Below, one piece after another: positions 1 through 7,017 of a stretch of DNA of 30,919 nt. Both the position numbers and the translations under genes were made by a program. Position 1 is the stretch's first letter, and every line of letters starts with the position of its first letter. The notes beneath the pieces were generated by a model. The model did not search any database and was not told where the DNA came from. It saw only the letters and a list, made by a program, of their open reading frames with translations. The DNA comes from a virus, in IMG/VR virus record IMGVR_UViG_3300029787_000219, positions 1-30,919 of that record; one strand, written 5' to 3'.

Positions 1-419
1 CGACTCGGACTGATCGTAATTCTGCCAGTACCGGTGCGAGCCCCTTTCAAAGACCCGATCCCTTCCGCTGCCTTACCCAATCCCCTGGCCGATCGCAGAG
101 CACCACCCACCACCGGGATCATTCCCAGCATCTGGAGCCCCGCAGAACCGAGGGAACCTTCGCGAATGTTCTCCGCCAGACTCGGGGAGCGTTCTCCACG
201 CAAAACCATCTCTTCGATCGACACTCCTGGCTCTGGAAACGCCGGAAACTGGCCTGTGATGTCCGCCATACCGAGTGGATCGGCAAAAGCGGCGCTGATA
301 TTGGCAATTTGAGCCGGAGTAAGCTCTGGAAGGGCCGATTCTGGCGTTCTGCCCATCATTTGGGACACAGAACCGCCTAAACTATAGCCAAAAACGTCTA
401 TTTCATCGATTTTTTGCAT
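1..419 (-). CDS. Hypothetical phage protein, C-terminus cut off by the window
   Basis: An open frame starts at ATG 419-417 and stays open for 139 codons to the window edge, so the protein is truncated here. The start overlaps the stop of the upstream endonuclease gene by one base (TGATG), which suggests translational coupling. The visible part begins MQKIDEIDVFGYSLGG and contains a Pro/Glu-rich stretch, a Gly/Ala-rich hydrophobic segment around residues 95-115 (LGMIPVVGGAL) and then a basic Gly-rich stretch. I do not recognise the family. The Gly/Ala-rich hydrophobic segment resembles those in the large internal virion proteins at 11746-19926, so a virion or ejection protein is possible, but this is only inferred from composition. 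Confidence 0.6.
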   Translation of the reverse strand, partial: MQKIDEIDVFGYSLGGSVSQMMGRTPESALPELTPAQIANISAAFADPLGMADITGQFPAFPEPGVSIEEMVLRGERSPSLAENIREGSLGSAGLQMLGMIPVVGGALRSARGLGKAAEGIGSLKGARTGTGRITISPS

Positions 420-829
420 CAAGCCGCCTCTTCACACCCCGAAAATGACGATTTCAACAGCTCGAGCCACTCATCAAACGTGATCACCGCTGTCCTTGAG
501 TTATTTCGCGCCATTTTTTCGTTAATCGCATACAACGGTAAGCAAACGCGGATCGCTTTGTTGTTAAACTTATACACCAGAACCGGCGTATTGTCGCCAC
601 AAGCCGCACAAACTTGATCCCACCAGGCGGGAGAGAACCACCACCCGGATTTATAGGCTTTGCACTCGATCGCGTGCCCAGGAATCTCAATGTCACACAG
701 ATCCTTGGCTTGATATTGATCTAAGTTGCGCTTGCAAGAAAACCCGAGGTCGTGATCGCTGGCGAAAGTGTTGATTCGCCGGACAATATCGCGCTCGAAA
801 GCCGCGCCCTTGATCCTTGAGTCAGCCAT
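419..829 (-). CDS. PD-(D/E)XK endonuclease, Holliday-junction-resolvase-like
   Basis: The protein has 136 residues. An N-terminal helix with Glu12 (GAAFERDIV) is followed by Asp43/Asp46 and Glu55-Cys-Lys57 (HAIECKAY). This E...D...ExK order is the catalytic layout of the PD-(D/E)XK superfamily, and the size and start motif resemble phage and archaeal Hjc-type resolvases. Such enzymes cut branched DNA during recombination or before packaging, with metal ions held by the acidic residues. The start at ATG 829 has only a weak ribosome-binding site (CGGGAC). The C-terminus ends in -CEEAA, the same ending as four other genes in the window. It is followed directly by the truncated gene at 1-419. The exact substrate cannot be told from sequence; a restriction-like or VRR-NUC nuclease is an alternative. 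Confidence 0.65.
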   Translation of the reverse strand: MADSRIKGAAFERDIVRRINTFASDHDLGFSCKRNLDQYQAKDLCDIEIPGHAIECKAYKSGWWFSPAWWDQVCAACGDNTPVLVYKFNNKAIRVCLPLYAINEKMARNNSRTAVITFDEWLELLKSSFSGCEEAA

Positions 830-904
830 GTCCCGAGTTTAGGCGAAAAAAAAATAGAAATAAAATTTTTCCAGGGTTACCTTTGACGCGATCCTGCGAT
901 CAAG

Positions 905-960
905 CCCTGCTCATCCATCCCCAGATTTTTTATCTCTCCTGAAAAATCGGATGGGCAGGG
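905..960. other. Long two-part hairpin in noncoding DNA
   Basis: Left arm 905-916 (CCCTGCTCATCC) pairs with right arm 949-960 (GGATGGGCAGGG) over 12 positions with one G-T pair. Inside it, 924-930 (GATTTTT) pairs with 942-948 (AAAAATC) over 7 bp, leaving a 7-base bulge on the left side and an 11-base loop. No T-run follows on either strand, so it is not a standard intrinsic terminator. Confidence 0.7.
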
Positions 961-967
961 TTCCTTC

Positions 968-1042
968 CTACCTGCTCAGGTAAATGCCCCAGGCAAACCA
1001 AGCTACCCAGGCGAGACCTATCAACCAACCGGTGAGTTCCAT
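968..1042 (-). CDS. Possible 24-residue membrane microprotein
   Basis: ATG 1042-1040 to TAG 970-968 encodes MELTGWLIGLAWVAWFAWGI followed by YLSR. Nearly the whole peptide is one hydrophobic, Trp-rich segment ending in a positive residue, as expected of a single-pass membrane peptide. The ribosome-binding site is weak (only CGAG a few bases upstream) and there is no homology evidence, so this may be chance. It lies between the small terminase and the endonuclease in an otherwise empty gap. Confidence 0.25.
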   Translation of the reverse strand: MELTGWLIGLAWVAWFAWGIYLSR

Positions 1043-1333
1043 GCTCGAATCATGCGGCCAGCGGATCGATCGGTCAAAAGAAAAGCCGCTGAGTATTTTT
1101 GCGCACTGAATGCGTCAAACTCAATTGTACAGCTGTCGCTGTCGGCGCCCGTGATCTGCGGGGGTGCGGGGGTCAAAATCTGACGCGATTCTACAGCTTT
1201 TTTCCGACCCTATAGGGATCCTAGCCGTACATAAGATCGTCGCTTAGACGCGCCTGTGCGGCCTCCTGTGGCCACAAACCGGGTCGACGCCCGGTGCCTG
1301 GCGCGGCGTATCGGCCCTGCTCAGAGGTGTGCG

Positions 1334-1347
1334 CAACGACACGGTAA
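1334..1347 (+). promoter_or_regulatory. Fourth copy of the CAACGACACGG element, on the plus strand
   Basis: CAACGACACGGTAA at 1334-1347 is identical over 14 bases to the element inside the promoter at 10475-10503 (minus strand there). Unlike the three promoter copies it lacks a recognisable -10 box at the right distance (AGCAGA), so it looks like a binding site rather than a working promoter. Confidence 0.45.
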
Positions 1348-1495
1348 AAAACAGCAGACTGTGCGCGCGCAAGTTATTGATTCCGTAGATTTTTTTCGTC
1401 TATTTAACATAATACCGATTTTTCGTTATTTTTTGGGGGCCCGGCGGGCGACGGGAAAAAGCAAGTTTTATTTACGATCCACGCCGATCGGGCTG

Positions 1496-2023
1496 TTACA
1501 TATCGTTTGACCGCATCTCGTCGTCGACTCCGAGCAGCTGGTTGAGCCGCTGCTTGATGTCTTCCTTCGTCATCTTCTGTAGATCGGCGTTGATGTTTAG
1601 GTTCTGGCTGCGGTGGATCGTCAGCCCAGCCAGCTGGTTCAGCTCCTTAACCGCGCTCACTGCCGCGTTGTAAGCGCCCGTCTCGAACGACGTCTCTGCG
1701 ATCTTCCAGAGCATAGCGCCTGTCTTTTGTGGCGTGATCGCATACTTCTCGCGCAGCTCGTCTTGCTTCACCCGGATCGCCCTGGTCACCTTTGGGAAGT
1801 CTTTCCCGTTGAGCATCTTCGTAGCCGCGCTCGATGGGAACGAAAACCCTGCCCGCCTGGCCGCTTCCGTTTGTCCGCACGCACCCTCAGTGTAATGCCA
1901 AACGAAAGCCGTCTGCATTTCTGTCAGCCCCTGTTCATCATCCGCCTCAAAAAGAGCCGGGATTGGGCTCAGCTGTTGGCGTTGTTTTCTTGGTCGACCG
2001 CGCTTTGGTTTGTCATCAGCCAT
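1496..2023 (-). CDS. terS: Terminase small subunit
   Basis: The 175-residue product begins MADDKPKRGRPRKQRQQ; KRGRPRK resembles an AT-hook. Residues 35-90 then carry the small-terminase helix-turn-helix pattern: TEMQTAFVWHY, GQTEAARRAGF, a serine/alanine-rich turn and a second helix ending in RVKQ. The rest is helical, as expected for oligomerisation. In known phages this subunit binds the packaging site and guides the large terminase. The start is set by AGGAG seven bases before ATG 2023; the frame also opens further upstream, to 2122, but without a comparable site. The large subunit is not found downstream, which is unusual, because a 666-base gap and an endonuclease follow instead. Confidence 0.8.
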   Translation of the reverse strand: MADDKPKRGRPRKQRQQLSPIPALFEADDEQGLTEMQTAFVWHYTEGACGQTEAARRAGFSFPSSAATKMLNGKDFPKVTRAIRVKQDELREKYAITPQKTGAMLWKIAETSFETGAYNAAVSAVKELNQLAGLTIHRSQNLNINADLQKMTKEDIKQRLNQLLGVDDEMRSNDM

Positions 2024-2184
2024 CCACTGCTCCTGAGTATTTTGAACACCTCTCGCGCCATATCCTGCGAATATGGCGCTTGTCCTGCGCTCTCTCGCTC
2101 CTCTGAGTTCATGAGGTGCCATTGCGTAAAGTTATAGCTCTCACTTCTGTTCTCGTCATACACAAATCGCTCACTGATCGTCAT
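1969..2184 (-). CDS. Small hypothetical protein upstream of the small terminase
   Basis: ATG 2184 is preceded by GAGGA with an 8-base spacer, giving 71 residues beginning MTISERFVYDENRSES. A GTG start at 2205 would add seven residues but has no better site. The gene overlaps the small-terminase start by 55 bases in another frame. The protein is polar with no signal peptide or membrane segment; residues 40-60 form a likely amphipathic helix (MAREVFKILRSSGWL). I do not recognise it. Its place just before terS suggests co-transcription. Confidence 0.55.
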   Translation of the reverse strand: MTISERFVYDENRSESYNFTQWHLMNSEERESAGQAPYSQDMAREVFKILRSSGWLMTNQSAVDQENNANS

Positions 2185-2205
2185 ACAGATTGTCCTCTTC
2201 TTCAC

Positions 2206-2395
2206 AGGGTACGGGGTCGAGGGTACAGCGCACTCAAAACTCTTTGAAACTTATACCCGTGTATTACCGCTATATACCTATATATATATTATTATTATTA
2301 TTATTGATTAGTAGTACCCTACCCTACCCTTAGTAATTACCTACTCATATCAATAGCTTACGATCGAACAGACCAGGGTATCATTAGCTATACCC
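2206..2395. other. Origin-like AT-rich region with repeated GGGTA/TACCC motifs
   Basis: This 190-base noncoding stretch holds an AT core at about 2270-2310 made of (TA)n and (ATT)n runs. Around it are eight GGGTA or TACCC pentamers: 2207, 2221, 2254, 2315, 2320, 2325 (three in tandem), 2376 and 2391. The last two form a hairpin, AGGGTAT (2375-2381) with ATACCCT (2390-2396), touching the stop codon of the primase-helicase. Repeated short sites beside an AT-rich unwinding core, next to the replication protein gene, are the usual make-up of a replication origin; the function is inferred. Confidence 0.45.
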
Positions 2396-4552
2396 TCAGA
2401 AGTCTGAACCCCACTTTCCAACGAACTTGTCAGCATTACCCACCTCGACCGGGGTATAGTCCAGATCGTACACTTTTTTACCGTTCGATTTACGAGGCTC
2501 TACCCCGTTATTTGCGAATACCCTGGCTGCGTCTTTAATGTCAGGCATCCTTGGTTGACTGATGCCCAGGTCTCTCAATAGCTTAGTCATTTGGACTGGT
2601 TTAGTGTTCGTACTGTGGAAATGGACGTGCTCGAGAATGAGATCTTCGACGCTCGACTGGGTGCGGTAGTATTCGTTTGAGTCTTGCAACATCTCGCGCT
2701 GGTCATGGTTGAGGAACCAGTCGACCTGGGGATACAGCGACTCCTTCACCTCGGCCCACACTTGCTGCATGTCAAGGCCATGGTTTGCGTTGATGTTAGT
2801 GACCGGAACGACCCAGAAGCGGCGGTTGCCGCTGGTGTCGGTGAGGAACTCCCTGGCGTTCACGCTCGCATAGAAGGCTGTGCGGCGCTGGTAGGTGGTG
2901 CTTGCCCGATCGTACGGTAGCCGCAGCTCGTCACTCTTTTTGGTTACAAAGGCCTTGAGCTGATCAATGTCGGACTTCTTGAAGGTGCTCTCGATCTCGC
3001 CAAGCTCGACGATCCAGTGGCTTACTGCCTGCTTTACGCTATCTTTGTCGCTAGGGTTCAGCGTTGCACCCTCCAGGAGCCAACCTTGCTCGTAGTCAGC
3101 CAGGCGCTTAAACCACAGAGTCTTACCCAGACCTTGGGCGCCTTGGAAAACCAGGATGCCCTCGAGTGCGACACCGTTTGGCTCACACACCGCTGCGACG
3201 CAGCTGACCAGCCATTTGGTCATGAGCATTTCTTTCAGTGGTTCGTTGGAGCTGGTGATCGTATCCAGGAACATCTTCAGCCTAGTGGTGCCGTCCCATG
3301 GTTTCGACTCCATCCACTCCTTCACCGGGTTGTACTCTCGAGCCAGTAGCTTGAGGTAGTCCCGCACCTTTTGGTGCGGCACCCCGATCTGGATACAACG
3401 ATCCTCGATCTCGATCAGCGCGCTTTCGTCCTTCATGTCGGCGATGAAGTCGACGTTAGGGACGCTTATCTCCATGTTCTTCTTTATGACGTTGTACCTC
3501 ACGTCAATCTGGTTGATCGTCAGCACCCCGCGCACGTTCTCCTTGGTGTTCAGAAACCGGCCCTTTTCGGTCTTGTTCCAGTCGAAGTCCACCGGCACGT
3601 CCACACTGTTTAGCTCGGGCATTAACTCGCCCTCGACGGCATGGTCGTTGTAATCACCCTTTGACTGCGGCATGAATACTTCAGCCTGCGATCCCTTGGA
3701 CTTTACGAGCTTAGCGGCTTTGATTGCCTCTCGCTCGCCGGTCTTGCTGTCATCGAAATCAGCGATGAAAACGTGCCTGGCTTTGGGGAAGTAGCGACTG
3801 ATCGTCTCAGCGACCGGGGAGAGATTAAAGGCATCGAAACACACCACCACCGGCTGGCCCAGGTCTGCAAAATAGCTGGCCCCTGTGGCGTAGCCCTCGA
3901 CATAGTTGATCGTGTGAGTGGTGCGCATATTGTCGGGGTCGATCACAAAGAAAGAGCCCTTTTTCTTAGTGCCAGATAGGAATTTTTTGTCGCCATCGCC
4001 GTCGATCAGCTGAAGCCCGACGATTTTCAGGTCTGCATCGAGCACCGGGAGCACCAACCGGCCGTCTTTTGTTTCCCTCAAACCATGGCTTTCGACGCCC
4101 TTGCGAACGAGGTAAGCGTTGGATTCACTGGCCTGTCCGTAGGTATCCCATAGTTTTTTTGCGGTCTCAGCGGCTTTCTTTTGCCGTTTCTCGCGGTCTT
4201 TTCGCGCTTGCTCAGAAAGCCGGGACATTTCTGCCCGCTGCGCGTCAGTCATCTGGTGCTTGCCGTCGTTTTCTGAGCGCCATTTTGCGATCGGCTCGTC
4301 GTTGCTCACGGTGCGATCACCGCAGCGACCGAAAGGTACTTCCTGGTCAAGCCAACACTGATACCACCCGACAAGCTTTTGTTTGCCATCGATCTGCATG
4401 TACGCACGACCGATGTCTCCGCCAATTACAAGCCCTCTTTTGGGGTCTGGAGTCATGCCATGGTCTAGTAAGAAGGACTCGAAATCAGCTCTTAGATCGC
4501 CGCTCAGCGGCCTGCTATGGTTCTTTTTGCTGCCCTCGATCTTAATTGCCAT
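2396..4552 (-). CDS. Toprim primase fused to VirE-type helicase, replication protein
   Basis: The protein has 718 residues. The N-terminal part (about 1-150) is polar with a Lys/Arg-rich helix. A Toprim domain follows at about 165-300, with VEGYATG (Glu219) and ADFDDS (Asp265-Asp267). The C-terminal half is a VirE/P4-type superfamily 3 ATPase: GAQGLGKT Walker A at 471-478, VELGEIE Walker B around 515-521, then ASVN and GNRRFW, with an arginine finger candidate in the last. Such proteins start and unwind DNA for phage or plasmid replication. The start at ATG 4552 has AAGGA five bases ahead; an upstream in-frame ATG at 4612 would run through the divergent promoter and is unlikely. No N-terminal zinc motif is visible. 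The gene ends at the origin-like repeats. Confidence 0.85.
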   Translation of the reverse strand: MAIKIEGSKKNHSRPLSGDLRADFESFLLDHGMTPDPKRGLVIGGDIGRAYMQIDGKQKLVGWYQCWLDQEVPFGRCGDRTVSNDEPIAKWRSENDGKHQMTDAQRAEMSRLSEQARKDREKRQKKAAETAKKLWDTYGQASESNAYLVRKGVESHGLRETKDGRLVLPVLDADLKIVGLQLIDGDGDKKFLSGTKKKGSFFVIDPDNMRTTHTINYVEGYATGASYFADLGQPVVVCFDAFNLSPVAETISRYFPKARHVFIADFDDSKTGEREAIKAAKLVKSKGSQAEVFMPQSKGDYNDHAVEGELMPELNSVDVPVDFDWNKTEKGRFLNTKENVRGVLTINQIDVRYNVIKKNMEISVPNVDFIADMKDESALIEIEDRCIQIGVPHQKVRDYLKLLAREYNPVKEWMESKPWDGTTRLKMFLDTITSSNEPLKEMLMTKWLVSCVAAVCEPNGVALEGILVFQGAQGLGKTLWFKRLADYEQGWLLEGATLNPSDKDSVKQAVSHWIVELGEIESTFKKSDIDQLKAFVTKKSDELRLPYDRASTTYQRRTAFYASVNAREFLTDTSGNRRFWVVPVTNINANHGLDMQQVWAEVKESLYPQVDWFLNHDQREMLQDSNEYYRTQSSVEDLILEHVHFHSTNTKPVQMTKLLRDLGISQPRMPDIKDAARVFANNGVEPRKSNGKKVYDLDYTPVEVGNADKFVGKWGSDF

Positions 4553-4624
4553 GTTTTTCCTTGCATCACTCGTTTGCCCTTGTGCATAATGTTGTAACTT
4601 TATGCAAAACACAAGGACAACGGC
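4553..4624. promoter_or_regulatory. Divergent promoter region with an operator-like inverted repeat
   Basis: Rightward promoter: TTGCAT (4561-4566), 18-base spacer, CATAAT (4585-4590). Leftward: TTGTGT, 17-base spacer, CATTAT. A perfect inverted repeat, TGCATAA (4583-4589), ten bases, TTATGCA (4600-4606), lies over the rightward -10 box and within the leftward promoter. Both flanking genes have good ribosome-binding sites (AAGGA and AAGGAC). This layout would let one dimeric regulator control both replication transcripts. Confidence 0.6.
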
Positions 4625-5314
4625 ATGGCCATATTAGCATCAGACTCGGGGGGTTCTGAATACGAACAGACACCCCAGGGTGAGCACTCAGCGATCTGCT
4701 ACAAGATCGTTGACGCGGGCACCCAGTTAACGGACTTCAAAGGCGAAATCTCGAAGAAGCACAAGCTGTATATCTTTTGGGAGCTGCCTGAATGCCTGCT
4801 CGAGGACGGCCGTCCGATGTCCGAGTTCAAAGAGTACACCTTGAGCTTAGGTGAGCGGTCGAATCTTCGTCGCGATCTACAAATGTGGCGCAACCGGCCG
4901 TTCAGCGAGAAAGAGCTGGCTGGCTTCGATCTGACTGCGATCCTGGGTGTGAGCTGCAAAATCAGCGTTGGTCTGACCAGTGGCGGTCGATCGAAAGTCA
5001 CCGGGGTTTTCAGTGCGGACGGTGGAGCCAAGAAGGTGCCCACAATCAACGAGCAGGTGGTGTTCGACCTCGAGGACTATCTCAAGGAGTTCACTGGCGA
5101 GTCGAATGAGCAGAGCAAAAAGATGTGCGACATCTTCGAGGAGCTGCCGCAGTTCATCCGCTGGGGGATCGCTGGGTGTGATGAGCCTGGCAAGGAGAAG
5201 ATTGAGCCGTGCTTTGAGATGCAAGCAGCTCTGGCCAAGGGCAAAGACAAGCCCGCGTCTGCAACAGCAGCAGACGTCGAGGAAGCTGATTTCGAGGACG
5301 ATATTCCGTTTTAG
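4625..5314 (+). CDS. Phage single-strand DNA-binding-like replication protein
   Basis: The 229-residue protein begins MAILASDSGGSEYEQTPQGE and contains AICYKIVDAGTQ, IFWELPE and EYTLSLGERSNLRRDLQMWR. These blocks match a phage family often labelled NGO0469-like replication initiation or SSB-like protein. The acidic C-terminus, ending DFEDDIPF, is the same kind of tip that bacterial SSB uses to dock partner proteins. It would coat single-stranded DNA during replication and recombination. The start follows AAGGAC by six bases. It is the first gene of the rightward unit and lies opposite the primase-helicase. The assignment rests on motif memory and on the tail; the DNA-binding fold itself is not proven here. 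Confidence 0.65.
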   Translation: MAILASDSGGSEYEQTPQGEHSAICYKIVDAGTQLTDFKGEISKKHKLYIFWELPECLLEDGRPMSEFKEYTLSLGERSNLRRDLQMWRNRPFSEKELAGFDLTAILGVSCKISVGLTSGGRSKVTGVFSADGGAKKVPTINEQVVFDLEDYLKEFTGESNEQSKKMCDIFEELPQFIRWGIAGCDEPGKEKIEPCFEMQAALAKGKDKPASATAADVEEADFEDDIPF

Positions 5315-5322
5315 AGGCAAGC

Positions 5323-5745
5323 ATGAAGCAATACAAAGGTTTGAAATCGCCTAGAGCGCCGGAGCTGCTCAGATACTTCGAGCAGAACCCTGGGTGCGGG
5401 GTGGGCGAGGCGTCGGTGGCTGTAAAAACGCACTACGGGCTCGCGCAGTCAGTTTGGGACGCTATGCAGAACGATCCAGACGAAACCTGGCGGGAGATAC
5501 TGCACAAAAAGGGCGATATGGTGAACTCACCCAGTCACTACGCCTCTGGAGAAATCGAGTGTATCGACGCTATGGTGTCTGCGTTCGGGCTCAAAAGGGT
5601 GCAGGAGTACGCTGAGATCGCCAGCTTCAAATACATATGGAGAGCAGGAAAAAAAGATGATGCGAACCAGGATAAGGCAAAATCGATATGGTATCAGCGG
5701 TTTTCGATGGGCGACGATCCGAGAGGCGATCTTGACCCCAAGTAA
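5323..5745 (+). CDS. DUF3310-type protein with an N-terminal extension
   Basis: The protein has 140 residues. Positions 66-130 carry the DUF3310 signature: VNSPSHYASGEIECIDAM, then FKYIWRAGKKDDANQDKAKS and IWYQ. This short domain is common in phage replication modules and is sometimes labelled nucleotide kinase, but its activity is not settled. The N-terminal 60 residues (LLRYFEQNPGCGVGEASVAV) look like a small helical DNA-binding or regulatory domain fused to it. The start follows GAGG by five bases and lies eight bases after the SSB-like gene, so both share one transcript. Confidence 0.7.
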   Translation: MKQYKGLKSPRAPELLRYFEQNPGCGVGEASVAVKTHYGLAQSVWDAMQNDPDETWREILHKKGDMVNSPSHYASGEIECIDAMVSAFGLKRVQEYAEIASFKYIWRAGKKDDANQDKAKSIWYQRFSMGDDPRGDLDPK

Positions 5746-5746
5746 G

Positions 5747-5839
5747 TTGTGCTCGTCTCGCGGGTTGCCGATCTTTACTGGATACGCCATGCTCGGCGCA
5801 TTCGGATTGGGTCTGGCGATCGGATTCGGTTTAGGCTAA
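5747..5839 (+). CDS. Possible tiny hydrophobic Gly-rich protein
   Basis: An open frame just after the DUF3310 gene ends in MLGAFGLGLAIGFGLG. The ATG at 5789 gives 16 residues; a TTG at 5747 gives 30, adding LCSSRGLPIFTGYA ahead of the same hydrophobic Gly-zipper-like segment. The ribosome-binding site is poor for both. The same frame extends back into the DUF3310 gene, but that part is probably a shadow. The glycine spacing (GxxxGxG) is typical of membrane helices that pack together. It may be a real microprotein or chance. Confidence 0.28.
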   Translation: MCSSRGLPIFTGYAMLGAFGLGLAIGFGLG

Positions 5840-5933
5840 GGGTTCATCACGCCCTCCAACGACGTCCCGTCCGTCGAGCCGAAGGCGGGATTGTTTAGGG
5901 CAGAGGGACTAAACCCACTCTCTCCTGCACGTT

Positions 5934-5970
5934 GCCCAGTCCGTGCGCCCGAAGACTGGGCCTTTTTTTT
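5934..5970 (+). terminator. Intrinsic terminator placed just before a ribosome-binding site
   Basis: GCCCAGTC (5934-5941) pairs perfectly with GACTGGGC (5954-5961), followed by T8 (5963-5970). GGAGA of the exonuclease gene starts at once after the T-run, 12 bases before its ATG. A second small hairpin lies upstream, GTTTAG (5893-5898) with CTAAAC (5909-5914). There is no room for a promoter between the terminator and the gene, so the exonuclease needs read-through. Confidence 0.85.
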
Positions 5971-5981
5971 GGAGAAAAAAT

Positions 5982-6752
5982 ATGGATTTTAAGCCAGGCA
6001 TTCACGAAGACCTCGATTACCCCACCTATGACTCGATCCCAGCTTGGCGATCGCACGATCTGACCTCGATCATTCGTTGTCCGTACACCTGGAAACACCA
6101 GGAGTTTAAGGAATCACCCGCTCTTCTCGAGGGCCGAGTGCAGCACACGGTTTTCCTTGAGCACCACAAATTTTTTGATGAGTATGCGATCGAACCAGTC
6201 GTCGACAAGCGAACCAAAGCAGGGAAGGCCGAGTACGCAGAGTGGCTCGAGGATTTGGGCGATCGCACGCCCTGTAAGCAAGACCTGTACGACGTGTGCA
6301 TGGAACGGCGCAAGGTGGTGGAGGAGTACATACCCAAGCCCGAGCACCGCGTCGAGCTGACCCTGTGCTGGGTCTGGAACGGTCAGCCATGCAAGGGCAA
6401 GCTAGATTGGCATACCGGGACTGACGTGTGGGATCTTAAAACCTGCCGCGACGCATCCGCCAGGGGATTCCGGTCGGCGATCAACTCGTTCAACTATCAC
6501 CAGCAAGCTGCCTATTATCTCAACGGCTGTAGAGCCGTGGGTTTGCCCACAGAGAAGTTTTACTTCCTCGCTCAGGAAAAGGCACACCCTTACCCTTACG
6601 CCGTGTATACGCTCTCTGAAGAAGCCCTGGCGTACGCTGACGCGCGCAATGAACAGGCTATGGCCCTGGCCCTGGAATGTGAGCGGAAAGGGGAGTATCA
6701 GCCATTCAACCAGCAGAGTGTCACCGAGTTCGGCATTGGCGATCTCAGCTGA
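5982..6752 (+). CDS. RecE/exonuclease VIII-type PD-(D/E)XK nuclease
   Basis: The protein has 256 residues. It shows the ordered motifs of the PDDEXK_1 exonuclease family: SIIRCPYTWKH near the start, GRVQH at 51-55, VEL at 124-126, GKLDW at 139-143 (Asp142), VWDLKT at 149-154 (Asp151, Lys153) and YHQQAAYYL at 172-180. Members digest one strand of duplex DNA to give 3' tails for annealing. No RecT or Beta-type annealase is seen, but the SSB-like protein is in the same unit. The start at ATG 5982 is fixed by GGAGA seven bases upstream; the GTG at 5943 lies inside the terminator hairpin. Expression should depend on read-through of that terminator. Confidence 0.78.
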   Translation: MDFKPGIHEDLDYPTYDSIPAWRSHDLTSIIRCPYTWKHQEFKESPALLEGRVQHTVFLEHHKFFDEYAIEPVVDKRTKAGKAEYAEWLEDLGDRTPCKQDLYDVCMERRKVVEEYIPKPEHRVELTLCWVWNGQPCKGKLDWHTGTDVWDLKTCRDASARGFRSAINSFNYHQQAAYYLNGCRAVGLPTEKFYFLAQEKAHPYPYAVYTLSEEALAYADARNEQAMALALECERKGEYQPFNQQSVTEFGIGDLS

Positions 6753-7017
6753 GGATCTAGCCCAGGAAAAAAAATGGGCCGCTGATATCAAATATCATGC
6801 GGCCCGTTCAATCTGGCGCAAGCGCCGAGAGTTTGTACCCAGCAGAAAATACCGCTGGGAGCGTTGGTTTGAGGTTAAGTTTGGAGAGTCTCTCGACGCA
6901 TACGCCGAACGTGCTTCACAAGCGAAAGAGGCGGGCGCCCCATTCGGTCAAGCGCGTCGTCCAGGATCCGATCAATCTGGTCAATCGTCGCGTCGTGATT
7001 CACCACCACCGCGATGA
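6736..7017 (+). CDS. Small basic hypothetical protein after the exonuclease
   Basis: The frame reads AISAEDLAQEKKWAADIKYH and continues with many Arg, Lys and Trp residues through KYRWERWFEVKFGESLDAYA, which looks like a genuine helical protein. The nearest start is TTG 6736, inside the last 17 bases of the exonuclease gene; no ATG is available in frame near it. That gives about 94 residues. The last 20 residues are Ser/Pro/Arg-rich and less protein-like. The 3' part overlaps the opposite-strand gene at 6875-7171 by 143 bases, so one of the two tails may be overcalled. Function unknown. Confidence 0.5.
   Translation: MAISAEDLAQEKKWAADIKYHAARSIWRKRREFVPSRKYRWERWFEVKFGESLDAYAERASQAKEAGAPFGQARRPGSDQSGQSSRRDSPPPR

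Larger units (their letters stand above)
830..1495. other. Noncoding gap of 666 bases between endonuclease and small terminase
   Basis: I find no convincing gene longer than 30 codons on either strand and no tRNA-like cloverleaf. The stretch holds an AT-rich leader before the endonuclease (842-870), a large hairpin (905-960), a 24-codon hydrophobic ORF (968-1042), small GC-rich inverted repeats near 1255-1293 (for example CCGGG-TCGACG-CCCGG), one inverted copy of the CAACGACACGG element (1334-1344) and a T-rich stretch at 1385-1435. A gap this long is out of line with the tight packing elsewhere, and its position beside the small terminase makes a packaging or regulatory role possible. Confidence 0.6.

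Noticed and set aside
34-312. Plus-strand open frame of 92 codons at the left end
   Set aside because: The minus strand carries a continuous open frame coupled to the endonuclease gene and is the better reading.
830-1495. tRNA or other structured RNA gene
   Set aside because: I found no cloverleaf, T-loop consensus or anticodon arm on either strand; only simple hairpins.
2311-2330. Telomere-like TACCC tandem as a linear genome end
   Set aside because: Only three tandem units, inside the window and between genes; read as origin-type repeats instead.
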